A stretch of DNA of 64,000 nucleotides from Sva-07 sp963793335 (GCA_963793335.1 CAWBZS010000010.1:62001-126000), one strand, 5' to 3'. Shown: positions 1 through 9,435, counted from the first letter of the stretch. The notes: a model not told the origin generated them from the sequence alone. Made by a program: numbers and translations.

Positions 1-993
1 GCCGACACCGCACGATCGGTACATCGAGCGAAGCGCACGGCGTTGATCGGGCGTCGCCAAGCGGCGGGAGCGGCCCATGTCGAGCACCACGCTGTCGGCT
101 CCGAGTACGACCGGATAGATCTCGGCATCGCACGCAAGGCGGCGGGCGGTGGCAGCGGGGAGCTGCGTGCCATCGACGTATTCGCAGACGGAGTGGTCGT
201 GCAGATCGTTCACGATCGTGTCGTGGTCGATGACCAGCAGCATCTCGGCCCGGCCCGGGCGTCGGGAGCGGTGTGCGCTGGTGACGAGGTCGATCAGTGC
301 GTGTGCGGCGAGTTGCTCGCGGCGCTGTCCCGGTGCGGCACCGGGGTCGCCGGTTGGTCGGTCGGCGGTGACGAGCGACGCGAGTTCGGCATCGAGCGCG
401 TTGAAGACCCGGACGCCCGACTCGGGGTCGAGCTCGGCGCGAAGCCAGTACATCCCGGTGTCGTGATTGATGCCCTTGGCCAGCGTGGCCGACCGGCGTT
501 GACGCTCCGCCCGTTCGAGGCCACGGTCGGCCGCCAGCTGATCGACGACGCGATCGACGTGGCGTCGGAATTGCTCGGGCGTGGAAGCTGCGGCGTGGGT
601 GGCGAGTTCGGTGTCGAGGGCGAACAGTTGTGCTCGGTCGACACCGTCGAGCTTTGCGGCTGCGCTGACGAGCGCGTCGGCGTGCTCGGCGCCGACGCGC
701 CCCGCTCCGAGTTGTCGAGACATCGCAGGAACTTCGCCCAGCGTGTCGGCGCGCCGTGAGGCACGCTGTGCTTCGCGGCGTGACATCGGCTGGCTGCGAC
801 CGAGCAGCTCGTCCGCCGGAAGCCCGGCACCGGCGGCGGAGAGTTGGTTGGCGCGACGTGCGAGTTCGGCCTCGATGCCAGCGATGCAACCCTTCAGCCG
901 TGCCACGTCACGCAGCCGAGCGCTGACGCCGCCCGTGTCCAGCGCAGCGATGTCCGTCGCCTCCAGACGCTCGAGCAGCCGGGCCAAAGTCAT
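1..993 (-). CDS. DUF222/HNH endonuclease-family protein, C-terminus cut by window edge
   Basis: Reading the minus strand from the ATG at 993 gives an open frame of about 330 codons that leaves the window at base 1 without a stop. The N-terminus is a long alpha-helical DUF222 region. The last visible residues, TPDQRRALRSMYRSCG, match the segment just before the HNH motif in the DUF222/HNH (13E12-repeat) family of actinobacteria. The catalytic HNH residues themselves lie outside the window. Family members are multicopy and of uncertain function, often counted as mobile-element-like nucleases. The frame is clean. A second in-line ATG at 1004 is out of frame, so 993 is preferred. Confidence 0.85.
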   Translation of the reverse strand, partial: MTLARLLERLEATDIAALDTGGVSARLRDVARLKGCIAGIEAELARRANQLSAAGAGLPADELLGRSQPMSRREAQRASRRADTLGEVPAMSRQLGAGRVGAEHADALVSAAAKLDGVDRAQLFALDTELATHAAASTPEQFRRHVDRVVDQLAADRGLERAERQRRSATLAKGINHDTGMYWLRAELDPESGVRVFNALDAELASLVTADRPTGDPGAAPGQRREQLAAHALIDLVTSAHRSRRPGRAEMLLVIDHDTIVNDLHDHSVCEYVDGTQLPAATARRLACDAEIYPVVLGADSVVLDMGRSRRLATPDQRRALRSMYRSCGVG

Positions 994-1083
994 GGTTCCA
1001 TCATGACGAGGGGGTGTCACAGAGATGATGTGCACCGTTGGGATGCCCGGCGGCGACCGCCCGATCCGACCGGCGACGTCGGG

Positions 1084-3693
1084 TCAGACCCGGGCTGTCA
1101 CGCTGGCGCCCGCGAAGTTGCGGAGTGCGTCGGCCATCGTTTGGCGGGCGTACTCGGAGGTGACCATGGCGTCGACGGCCGGTACCGCAGTGTGGGTCTG
1201 GCCGGGGCACTGCAGGTGCTGCACAGGAACGCCGGCGGCGGCGAGCGCATTGGCGTAGGCGTTGCCCTCGTCGCGCAGCGGGTCGAACTCGCAGGTGATC
1301 ACCAGCGCCGGGGGAAGGTCGGTGAGATCGCCGAGGAGCGGCGAGGCCTTGGGGTCCGCGCGGTCGGCCGGGTCGCAGTAGTGGTCCCAGAACCAGTCCA
1401 TCACCGCCATGGTGAGTGCGTATCCCTCGGCGTTCTCGGCGTGCGACGGGCGATCGGTGGTGCCGTCGGTGACGGGGCACAGCAGCACCTGTCCCGAGAT
1501 TGTCGGACCGCCGACGAGCTTCGCCTGCTGGGCGGTGACCGCTGCGACGTTGGCCCCAGCGCTCCAACCGGCCACAGCGATCTCGCCCGCGATGCCGCCG
1601 AGTTCCTCGGCGTGCTCGGCGATCCAGGTCGCTGCCGCGATGCCGTCGTCGGCCGCCGCGGGGAATCGCGCCTCGGGGGCGTGTCGGTAGTTGACCGACA
1701 CGACGATCGAGTCCGAGTTGACGCACAGGTAGCGGCACAGCGGATCGTCTGACGTGGCGCTGCCGAGCACCCAGCCGCCACCGTGGTAGTACACCGCGAT
1801 CGGATGGGGCCCGTCGGTGGCCGGCCGGTACAGGCGGTACTCCAGCGTTGCGCCGTCGGCGCCGGGCAGGGTGCCGTCGACGATCTCGCCGACTTCGGGC
1901 CCGGGCGGGAGTCCGGCACCGGAGGCCTCCATGAACGCGCGGGCGCCTTCGACGCCCATCGTCTCCAGCGGCGGGAGGTCGAGTTCGGCCATCATCGTCA
2001 ACATGGCCTGCACGTCGGGCTTCAACGGTCGGATCACACCGTCGTTGGTCTGGGCCCTGCCGTCGCCCTCGAGCGTGAAGCCGAGGTAGCCGCCGGCGAC
2101 GACCTCGTCGCAGATCTCGCGGTAGGCGCCGACACCGCCGGGGTAGGGGAGGAACACCTGGGGCTTCCCCGGCACGTTGGCGCCCATGTACCACGAGTTC
2201 GCAGTGGGCAGCAGGGTGAGGTCGGCGATCTCGTTGCTGTGCTGCACCCATCTGGTCTGGGCGAGTTCGGTTGGCTCGATCGTGTCGAAGCCGTCGTTGC
2301 GGAGGTCCTGGATCGTGTCGGTGATCAGATCGACGTGTTGTTCGATCGACACCATCATGTTCGACAGCACCGACGGGCTGCCGGGCCCGGTGATCATGAA
2401 CAGGTTCGGGAAGCCGACCGTCATCAGCCCGAGGTAGGTCTGCGGGCCGTGCGCCCAGGCGTCGCGCAAGGACTCGCCGTCGCGGCCGGTGATGTCGACG
2501 CCGACGATCGCGCCGGTCATCGCATCGAACCCGGTGGCGAAGACGATCGCGTCGAATTCCATCGACTCGCCGCCACCCTCGCCCGACAGCTCGATCCCCG
2601 TCTCGGTGATCGTCGCGATCGGTTGTCGCAGCAGGTCGACGAGCCGGACGTGGGGAAGGTTGTAGGTGGCGTAGTAGCCGGAATCGAGGCAGGGGCGCTT
2701 GGTGGCGAAGTAGTGATTGGTCGGGCACAGGATCTCGGCGACGTCGGGGTCGTCGACGATCTCGCGGATCTTGCCGTGGATGAAGCGACGCATCGTGTCG
2801 TTCGACTCGGCGTTGGTGCCCATGTCGTTGTACGGCTGCAGGTGTGCCAACTCACCGCGCTGCCACACCTCTTCGAATGCGGCGAGGCGTTCCTCCTCGG
2901 AGACATCGAGGGCGCCGATCTCCGGCGGCGTGCGGGGGACCCCGATCGCGGAGTGGCGTGCCTCTTCGCGATAGGCGGCTGGGTCCCTGCGGTACTCGAC
3001 CAGCCGGTCGTCGGCGACGGGGCCGTTGTGGGCCGGGATCGAGAAGTTCGGCGTGCGCTGGAACACGGTGAGCTGATCGGCCTGCGAGGCGATGATCGGG
3101 ATCGACTGGATGCCCGACGAGCCGGTGCCGATCACGGCGACGCGCTTGCCGGTGAAGTCGACGCCGTCGTGGGGCCAGCTGTTGGTGAAGTAGACCTCGC
3201 CGGTGTAGCGGTCGGTTCCTTCGATGTCGGGCACCTTCGGCATCGAGAGGCAGCCGGTGGCCATCACGTAGAACGAGGCGGTGACGTCATCGCCGGTGTC
3301 GGTGTGGATCGTCCAGCGACTCGCGTCGTCGTCCCACGCGGCCGACTCGACGCGGGTGTTGAAGCGAATGTCCCTGCGGAGGTCGTGCTTGTCTGCGACG
3401 AACTGCGCGTAGCGGAGAATCTCGGGCTGGGTGGCGTATCGCTCCGACCAGGTCCACTCGTCTTGCAGTTCGGGGTCCCAGCTGTAGGAGTAGTCGACGG
3501 TGAGGATGTCGCAGCGCGCACCCGGGTACCGATTCCAATACCACGTGCCACCGACGTCGTCGGCTGCCTCGATCACGACGGCGCTGAGGCCGGCTCGGCG
3601 CGCCCGCACCAGTTGGTACATGCCGGCGAACCCGGCCCCCACGATCACCACGTCGACGTTGGTGTCGACATCAACGCTGCTGCGCTCGCTCAT
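1084..3693 (-). CDS. Baeyer-Villiger-type flavin monooxygenase fused to HSL-family alpha/beta hydrolase
   Basis: 869 residues. Residues 1-560 are a class B flavoprotein monooxygenase: GxGxxG for FAD at 19-24, and a second Rossmann motif GTGSSG (NADPH) near 190. The segment YTGEVYFTNSWP sits at the position of the BVMO fingerprint FxGxxxHxxxWP, but Phe replaces the His. Residues about 600-869 are a complete hormone-sensitive-lipase-type hydrolase: oxyanion HGGGW (637-641), nucleophile GWSAG (Ser711), Asp804 and His834. Known chemistry suggests ketone oxygenation to an ester followed by hydrolysis of that ester in one polypeptide. The substrate is unknown. Separate neighbouring BVMO and esterase genes are common, but a fusion is less usual. 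The ATG at 3693 starts just before the FAD motif. There are no frameshifts. Confidence 0.9.
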   Translation of the reverse strand: MSERSSVDVDTNVDVVIVGAGFAGMYQLVRARRAGLSAVVIEAADDVGGTWYWNRYPGARCDILTVDYSYSWDPELQDEWTWSERYATQPEILRYAQFVADKHDLRRDIRFNTRVESAAWDDDASRWTIHTDTGDDVTASFYVMATGCLSMPKVPDIEGTDRYTGEVYFTNSWPHDGVDFTGKRVAVIGTGSSGIQSIPIIASQADQLTVFQRTPNFSIPAHNGPVADDRLVEYRRDPAAYREEARHSAIGVPRTPPEIGALDVSEEERLAAFEEVWQRGELAHLQPYNDMGTNAESNDTMRRFIHGKIREIVDDPDVAEILCPTNHYFATKRPCLDSGYYATYNLPHVRLVDLLRQPIATITETGIELSGEGGGESMEFDAIVFATGFDAMTGAIVGVDITGRDGESLRDAWAHGPQTYLGLMTVGFPNLFMITGPGSPSVLSNMMVSIEQHVDLITDTIQDLRNDGFDTIEPTELAQTRWVQHSNEIADLTLLPTANSWYMGANVPGKPQVFLPYPGGVGAYREICDEVVAGGYLGFTLEGDGRAQTNDGVIRPLKPDVQAMLTMMAELDLPPLETMGVEGARAFMEASGAGLPPGPEVGEIVDGTLPGADGATLEYRLYRPATDGPHPIAVYYHGGGWVLGSATSDDPLCRYLCVNSDSIVVSVNYRHAPEARFPAAADDGIAAATWIAEHAEELGGIAGEIAVAGWSAGANVAAVTAQQAKLVGGPTISGQVLLCPVTDGTTDRPSHAENAEGYALTMAVMDWFWDHYCDPADRADPKASPLLGDLTDLPPALVITCEFDPLRDEGNAYANALAAAGVPVQHLQCPGQTHTAVPAVDAMVTSEYARQTMADALRNFAGASVTARV

Positions 3694-3811
3694 GCGTGTC
3701 CCCTTCGATCGATTCCCCGACCGTCAGTGTCGCACTTCGACGCATGCCCCGCCGACCCGAACAACCCACCCGGTTCCCCCAGCCCGGGTCTCGGGGAACC
3801 GGGTCGTTCTG

Positions 3812-4819
3812 TCAGAGGGTGACGGGGGCTCGCTTGAGCGCGAACTCGTCGGCGAGGAGGTCGACCGAGCGGAGGCGCTGGTCGATCGTCGGTGAGGCGT
3901 GAGCCGTGATCAGTTCGTCGGCATCGGCGATCTCGGCGAACTCGTCGAGGTAGGCGGCGACCTGATCGGGGGTGCCGACCGCTGAGTAGTGCATCATCTG
4001 GGCGATCTGCTGGCCCTGGGGTGACGCAAGGATCGCATCGGCCTGCTCGTCGGTGAGATCCTGGCCGGGCGCCACGAAGCGAGCGATGCGGTACCGGCGC
4101 ACGGTCGTCCACTGTTCCTGAGCGTCGTCGTCGGAGTCGGCAGCGATCACGTTCACGGCGGCGATCGCGTACGGTTCGGCGAGCTGGGCCGACGGCCGAA
4201 ACTCGCGTCGGTACAGCGCGATCGCGTCCAGCAGCGCCGCCGGAGCGAAGTGCGATGCGAATGCATAGGGCAGCCCGAGCATCGCCGCCAGGCGGGCGCC
4301 GAACAACGACGAACCGAGGATGTACAGCGGCACGTTCGTGCCCGCACCCGGCACGGCGACGACGCCGGGAATCGTCGACTCGCCTCGCAGGAACCCCTGG
4401 AGTTCGATGACATCGTCCGGGAACCGGTCGGACGATCGGGCGTCGCGTCGCATCGCTCGCATCGTGTTCTGGTCGCTGCCGGGTGCCCGACCGAGCCCGA
4501 GGTCGATCCGTCCGGGGTGCAACGTTGCCAGGGTGCCGAACTGTTCGGCGATCGTGAGCGGGGAGTGGTTTGGCAGCATCACACCGCCAGCGCCGAGGCG
4601 GATCGTCGAGGTGTGCGCGGCGACATGGGCGATCAGCACGCTCGTCGCCGACGATGCGATCGACGCCATGTTGTGGTGCTCGGCGTACCAGACCCGCTCG
4701 TAGCCCTTGGCCTCGGCGCGTTGGGCGAGCGCCACGCTGTTGGCGAACGCGTCGGTGGCCGTCTGCCCCTTGCCGATGATCGCCAGGTCGAGAATCGACA
4801 GAGGTGGAGGGCTGCTCAC
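3812..4819 (-). CDS. LLM-class flavin-dependent oxidoreductase (bacterial luciferase-like)
   Basis: 335 residues with a single luciferase-like TIM-barrel domain. Family landmarks are the N-terminal YAEHHN segment (residues about 44-50), GGVMLPNHSPL (about 78-88) and the RIDLGLGRAPG loop. This matches the MsnO8/YhbW-type group of FMN/F420-dependent monooxygenases. The substrate cannot be told from sequence. It lies 118 bp downstream of the BVMO-esterase gene start on the same strand, so the two could share a transcript (this gene first). Its upstream region carries a tandem hairpin repeat (4871-4984) shared with the divergent gene at 5041. Confidence 0.88.
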   Translation of the reverse strand: MSSPPPLSILDLAIIGKGQTATDAFANSVALAQRAEAKGYERVWYAEHHNMASIASSATSVLIAHVAAHTSTIRLGAGGVMLPNHSPLTIAEQFGTLATLHPGRIDLGLGRAPGSDQNTMRAMRRDARSSDRFPDDVIELQGFLRGESTIPGVVAVPGAGTNVPLYILGSSLFGARLAAMLGLPYAFASHFAPAALLDAIALYRREFRPSAQLAEPYAIAAVNVIAADSDDDAQEQWTTVRRYRIARFVAPGQDLTDEQADAILASPQGQQIAQMMHYSAVGTPDQVAAYLDEFAEIADADELITAHASPTIDQRLRSVDLLADEFALKRAPVTL

Positions 4820-4869
4820 GCCTCAAGCATGCCCGCCCGACCGCCTCCCTCGCACCTCGAGCGCACCTG

Positions 4870-4984
4870 CGGTGAGAGATGAGCGGCGGGGGTGCCTTCA
4901 CCTCTCACCGGTGGGGCGCGGGTGGGTGTTGCGGTGAGAGATGAGCGGCGGGGGTGCCTTCACCTCTCACCGGAGGGGCGCGGG
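4870..4984. repeat. Tandem 62-bp repeat, each unit a hairpin
   Basis: A 52-base segment at 4871-4922 recurs at 4933-4984 with one difference (T/A); the unit spacing is 62 bp. Each copy begins with GGTGAGAG and contains CTCTCACC about 31 bases later (4871-4878/4902-4909 and 4933-4940/4964-4971), so each can fold into a stem-loop. It lies in the divergent intergenic region between the LLM oxidoreductase and the DUF3445 gene. It looks like a REP-type palindromic element or paired regulatory hairpins. I cannot tell which. Confidence 0.75.
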
Positions 4985-5040
4985 CGGAACGGCGCGGAGC
5001 GGGGATCGGGGTGGTGATGGTGTCGGGGTAGCGTTCCGGT

Positions 5041-5931
5041 GTGGGTGCAGGGCCGATCGCCGGGGTCACGGTCGACTCGCCGCCGTACCTGCCGTTCATG
5101 GACGGACCGGCGCCGACGGGTCCGGAGAGGTTCCGCTGGCGGTTGGGTGTTCGACCGCTCGACCTGGACGACTGGATCGAGTTCGGGCCTGATGCCGGCG
5201 CAGCGATCGCGGCGAAGCCCCGCCTGATGGCGAAGTACCCGGATTCGGTCTTCGCTGTCCTCGACGATCGTGTGGCCGAGGAATCGCACGAGGTGGCAAC
5301 GGCGCTGCTCGATCACCTTCGCACCCGCTGGCCGGAGCACCATCTGCACACGCACCTCGACCCCGATCTTCACCCACTCGATGCCGCTGCCCGGCTCGTG
5401 CCGGAGGACCTCGTCCTGCTGGTCGAGCGTGGCGATCGGCTGGTCTTCGGCGGTGGGTCGGTGTGTTTCCCGAACCGCTGGGACCTGCGATCGAAGATCG
5501 GGCGCACGATGGCCGAGGTCCACGCGCCGGTCGATCGCCTGAACGAGCAACTCGAGGCGCCGATCGACAGCTTCTTCGATCGCCTGACCCCGGCGCGGAG
5601 CTTCTGGCGTCTGGGGTGGGGCGTGCTCGACACCCCTGACTGGTACACGCCGATCGACGGCACCGCGGCGCCTCGCCCGGGGGCGCCCGACCCGGATCGG
5701 ATGTTCCTGCGCGTCGAACGCGAGACCCTGCGACGGTTCCCGGACACCGGTTGCATTCTCTTCACGATCCGGACCTACGTGACCCCGATCCTCACGGCGT
5801 GCTCGACCAGCGAGGCGATCGAACGGCTCGCGTCGGCGATCGAGTCGCTGCCCGACGACGTTCGCGTCTACAAGGATCTGGTGTCGACAGCCGAGCTTCT
5901 CGCCGAACGATTGCGACGGACCTGTGGATAA
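5041..5931 (+). CDS. DUF3445 / haem-dependent oxidative N-demethylase-like protein
   Basis: 296 residues. The segment VCFPNRWDLRSKIGR (about 141-155) and the C-terminal ILFTIRTY are the conserved blocks of DUF3445, the alpha-subunit family of haem-dependent oxidative N-demethylases. Characterised members demethylate small alkylamines such as dimethylamine using O2. The usual partner subunits are not adjacent here, so the substrate is open. The gene ends 78 bp before clpB, and the clpB operator lies just beyond its stop. The start codon is GTG at 5041; translation begins GAGPIAGV. The frame is intact. Confidence 0.8.
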   Translation: MGAGPIAGVTVDSPPYLPFMDGPAPTGPERFRWRLGVRPLDLDDWIEFGPDAGAAIAAKPRLMAKYPDSVFAVLDDRVAEESHEVATALLDHLRTRWPEHHLHTHLDPDLHPLDAAARLVPEDLVLLVERGDRLVFGGGSVCFPNRWDLRSKIGRTMAEVHAPVDRLNEQLEAPIDSFFDRLTPARSFWRLGWGVLDTPDWYTPIDGTAAPRPGAPDPDRMFLRVERETLRRFPDTGCILFTIRTYVTPILTACSTSEAIERLASAIESLPDDVRVYKDLVSTAELLAERLRRTCG

Positions 5932-5939
5932 CCGCACTA

Positions 5940-5970
5940 CTTGATATACTGACACTCAAGAATCTTGATA
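5940..5970 (+). promoter_or_regulatory. HspR operator (HAIR inverted repeat) upstream of clpB
   Basis: CTTGATA at 5940-5946, seven bases, then ACTCAAG at 5954-5960, matches the HspR-associated inverted repeat CTTGAGT-N7-ACTCAAG at 12 of 14 arm positions. A third half-site CTTGATA follows at 5964-5970. A TATACT -10-like hexamer (5945-5950) sits inside the repeat, so HspR binding would block the promoter. It lies 40-70 bp before clpB. Confidence 0.85.
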
Positions 5971-6009
5971 AAGCACTGACGGCAACACGAACTGCGAAAG
6001 AGGATCAGC

Positions 6010-8502
6010 ATGGCGATCGACCCGAAGAAATGGACACTGAAGACCCAGGAGGCGTTCTCGGCCGCCATCGACCAGGCCAAGGAGCTGTCGAACCCTGAGA
6101 TCACCCCGGACCACGTGCTCGGCGCCATGATGCGCCAGGACGACACGATCGTGCCGGCGGTGCTCTCCAAGCTCGGCCAAGCGCCGTTGATGGTGCGCAA
6201 CCGTGTCGACGAAGCCGTGCAGAAGCTGCCCAAGGCCTATGGCGGGGCGGAGCCGCGGATGAGCAAGGAGCTCAACAACGTCGTTCAGAATGCGGAGAGC
6301 TACCGCAAGGATCTGCGCGACGACTTCTTGTCGGTCGAGCACCTCCTGCTGGCGATGAACGACCGGATCGATGTCGGCTCCGAAGAGTTGCTCCAGGTTC
6401 TCAAGGAGGTGCGCGGCTCGCATCGCGTCACCGACCAGAACCCCGAGGAGAAGTTCGCTGCGCTCGAGAAGTACGGCCAGGACCTCACCGAGCTCGCCGA
6501 GAGCGGCAAGATCGACCCCGTCATCGGCCGCGACGAGGAGATCCGTCGATGCATCCAGGTGCTGTCGCGTCGCAGCAAGAACAACCCGGTGCTCATCGGC
6601 GAGCCGGGCGTCGGCAAAACCGCCATCGTGGAGGGTCTGGCTGCGCGCATCGCCGACGGCGACGTCCCCGAGGGCCTGAAGAACAAGCGGCTGATCTCGC
6701 TCGACATCGGCTCGATGCTCGCTGGCGCCAAGTACCGCGGCGAGTTCGAGGAGCGTCTCAAGGCGGTCCTCAAGGAGATCACCGACGCCGAGGGTGAGAT
6801 CATCACGTTCGTCGACGAGCTGCACACCATCGTCGGCGCCGGCGGTGCCGAGGGCGCCATGGATGCCGGCAACATGATCAAGCCGATGCTCGCCCGCGGT
6901 GAGCTGCGCATGATCGGTGCGACCACGCTCGACGAGTATCGCAAGCATGTCGAGAAGGACCCTGCCCTCGAACGCCGGTTCCAGCAGGTGTATGTCGGCG
7001 AGCCGTCGGTCGAGGACACGATTGGCATCCTGCGCGGCCTCAAGGAGCGCTACGAGGTGCACCACGGTGTGCGCATCCAGGACTCGGCGCTCGTCAGCGC
7101 GGCGGTGCTCTCCGACCGCTACATCACGAGCCGGTTCCTCCCGGACAAGGCGATCGACCTGATGGACGAAGCGGCGTCGAAGCTGCGCATCGAGATCGAC
7201 TCGTTGCCGACCGAGATCGACGTCGTGCAGCGTCGCATCCTGCAACTCGAGATCGAACAGGTCGCGCTCGAGAAGGAAACCGACGCTGCTTCGAAGGAAC
7301 GCCTCGACTCGCTCCACTCCGAACTCGCCGAACTCAACGTGCAGGTCGGTCAGATGAAGCAGGTGTGGGAGGGCGAGAAGCAGGCGATCGATGCCATCCG
7401 CTCGCTCAAGGAGGAGTTGGAGCAACTCCGCACCCAGGTGGAGCGAGAGACCGACCTGGCCGCCGCCGCTGAGATCCGCTACGGCCGCATTCCCGAACTC
7501 GAGCGGCGCATCGAGGAAGCCACCGCGCACCTTGCGTTGGTGCAGACCGACGGGGCGATGCTCAAAGAAGAAGTCGACGCCGAGGACATCGCCGAGGTCG
7601 TCGCCAAGGCCACCGGCATCCCGCTGAACAAGCTGATGGAGTCCGAGACCTCGAAGCTCGTCCATCTCGAGGAGCTGCTGCACAAGCGGGTGATCGGCCA
7701 GGAACAAGCGGTCACGTCGGTGGCCAACGCCATCCGTCGCAGCCGCGCCGGGTTGTCCGACCCCAATCGTCCGATCGGGTCGTTCATGTTCCTCGGCCCG
7801 ACCGGTGTCGGCAAGACCGAGCTCGCCCGAGCTCTCGCGGCGTATCTGTTCGATGACGAGAAGTCGATGGTGCGCATCGACATGGGCGAGTACATGGAGA
7901 AGTTCTCGGTGTCTCGACTGATCGGTGCGCCCCCTGGATACGTCGGCTACGACGAGGGCGGCCAGCTCACCGAGGCCGTGCGGCGCCGCCCGTATTCGGT
8001 GGTGTTGCTCGACGAGATCGAGAAGGCCCACCCCGATGTCTTCAACGTGCTGTTGCAGTTGCTCGACGACGGCCGCCTCACCGACGGTCAGGGCCGCACG
8101 GTCGACTTCACCAACGTCGTGCTGATCATGACGTCGAACCTGCCGGGTGACCCGGGCGAGTTCTTCAAGCCGGAGTTCATCAACCGCGTCGACGACATCA
8201 TCCGGTTCCGTTCGTTGACCGAGGCCGACCTCGAACGCATCGTCCGGGTGCAGTTGGCCACGTTGGTCAAGCGGCTCGCCGATCGACGCATCGTGCTCGA
8301 CATCGACGAGGGCGCCATGGCTCAGCTCGCACGCGAGGGCTTCGACCCGGCATTCGGCGCCCGTCCGCTCAAGCGGGTGATCCAACGCGAGATCGGCGAC
8401 AAGGCGTCGTTGCTCATCCTGAGTGGTGACGTCGGTGACGGTGGCACCATTGCGGTGCGCGCCGGCAGCGCCGACGATGGCCTGCAGGTCACCGCTGCCT
8501 GA
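6010..8502 (+). CDS. clpB: ClpB, ATP-dependent protein disaggregase
   Basis: 830 residues with the full Hsp100/ClpB layout. It has the N-terminal Clp repeat domain (1-145), NBD1 with Walker A GEPGVGKT (about 197-204) and FVDELH, and a middle coiled-coil domain (about 390-520). NBD2 has Walker A GPTGVGKT (about 597-604), the pore loop GYVGYDEGG, and LLDEIEKAHPDV. It works with DnaK to resolubilise aggregates in the cytoplasm. The loop between TSNL and FKPEFINR is only about 7 residues, against about 28 in E. coli ClpB, while flanking sensor regions are normal. Ribosome binding site AAAGAGGA at 5997-6004. The HAIR operator 40 bp upstream implies HspR-controlled heat induction. Confidence 0.97.
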   Translation: MAIDPKKWTLKTQEAFSAAIDQAKELSNPEITPDHVLGAMMRQDDTIVPAVLSKLGQAPLMVRNRVDEAVQKLPKAYGGAEPRMSKELNNVVQNAESYRKDLRDDFLSVEHLLLAMNDRIDVGSEELLQVLKEVRGSHRVTDQNPEEKFAALEKYGQDLTELAESGKIDPVIGRDEEIRRCIQVLSRRSKNNPVLIGEPGVGKTAIVEGLAARIADGDVPEGLKNKRLISLDIGSMLAGAKYRGEFEERLKAVLKEITDAEGEIITFVDELHTIVGAGGAEGAMDAGNMIKPMLARGELRMIGATTLDEYRKHVEKDPALERRFQQVYVGEPSVEDTIGILRGLKERYEVHHGVRIQDSALVSAAVLSDRYITSRFLPDKAIDLMDEAASKLRIEIDSLPTEIDVVQRRILQLEIEQVALEKETDAASKERLDSLHSELAELNVQVGQMKQVWEGEKQAIDAIRSLKEELEQLRTQVERETDLAAAAEIRYGRIPELERRIEEATAHLALVQTDGAMLKEEVDAEDIAEVVAKATGIPLNKLMESETSKLVHLEELLHKRVIGQEQAVTSVANAIRRSRAGLSDPNRPIGSFMFLGPTGVGKTELARALAAYLFDDEKSMVRIDMGEYMEKFSVSRLIGAPPGYVGYDEGGQLTEAVRRRPYSVVLLDEIEKAHPDVFNVLLQLLDDGRLTDGQGRTVDFTNVVLIMTSNLPGDPGEFFKPEFINRVDDIIRFRSLTEADLERIVRVQLATLVKRLADRRIVLDIDEGAMAQLAREGFDPAFGARPLKRVIQREIGDKASLLILSGDVGDGGTIAVRAGSADDGLQVTAA

Positions 8503-8511
8503 TCGAGCCCA

Positions 8512-8543
8512 CGGATCGAGCGATCTGTCCGGTGCTCGATCCG
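8512..8543. terminator. Stem-loop between convergent clpB and glycosyltransferase genes
   Basis: The arms 8512-8521 (CGGATCGAGC) and 8534-8543 are perfectly complementary over 10 bp with a 12-base loop. It lies 10 bp after the clpB stop and 36 bp from the convergent gene end. There is no T-run, so it may be a GC-type or factor-assisted terminator. Confidence 0.5.
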
Positions 8544-8578
8544 GCGCGCTGCACGACGCCGCCACGGTGCCGATCAGT

Positions 8579-9435
8579 TCAGAACGGCCACGCCCGCTCG
8601 GCGACATTCCGTGCGTCGCTCCTGTGCGGCGCCAGCAGGCGTTGGAAGAACAGCGCTGTGAGGGCATCACCAGCGCGACCGGTGCCACGAGCAGCACTTT
8701 TGCCACACATTCACCAGTCCGCTGATCGGGCCTCTGGGCATGCCGAGCGCTCGAAAGTCACGATGCAGCTGGGCGGCGGAGTAGGCGTAGCGTGCCTGCT
8801 GTCGGCGAAGCGGCCGGCACTTCGCGGTGCCGGTAGTACACGACGGCGTCGGGTGCGAACCGATCGTGTACCGGCGAGTTGGGCGTGGTAGCACAGGTCG
8901 ATGTCCTCGGCTGCGGTGGAGTAGCGAAGGTTCCAGCCCCGAGATCTTCCAGCCACTCCGGCGGATGGCCGTGTCGCGCCGATGCAGAACGGAAGGTAGT
9001 TCCAGGCCGCTGGGAGTCGTCGCCCTGTGCGGTCCTGGCGGTTGCCGTCGGGAGGTTCAATCGGGATTGTCGATGCGCCGCCGACGATGTCGTACCGGTC
9101 GAGCGCCGTAGTCATCGTGTGCACCCACGTCGGTGCGACGATGTCGTCTGCGTCGCAGCACAACAGGTCGCCGACGCTGGCTGCCATCGCCAGGTTGCGC
9201 ACCTCGGCGATGCCTCGCAGGGCTGATCCGTCGACCACACGAAGATTCGGTATGCGGTCTCGGAACCGATCGACGATGGTGAGGGTGTCGTCGGTGGATC
9301 CGTTGTCGACGATCACGATCTCGTGGCAGCCGGCGCTTGGTCGCAGAGTGCGTCGAGTTGCTCGCCGATCGTCGCCGCACCGTTGCGCACGGGAATGACC
9401 ACGCTGACGAGGCGCGTGAGGGCGCTGTTGGTCAC
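8579..9435 (-). CDS. Glycosyltransferase family 2 protein (frame interrupted)
   Basis: Starting at the GTG at 9435, the frames read in succession give SVVIPVRNGAATIGEQLDAL, then EIVIVDNGSTDDT, then DLLCCDADD and a C-terminal helical segment ending AERAWPF at 8579. These are the GT-A nucleotide-sugar motifs of family 2: VVIPVRN, DNGSTDDT and a DADD metal site in place of the usual DxD. Four or five single-base shifts (near 9345, 8985, 8885, 8705 and 8650) break the frame. The GTG overlaps the last codon of the upstream gene (GTGA), so the two are translationally coupled. The acceptor is unknown. Confidence 0.7.
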
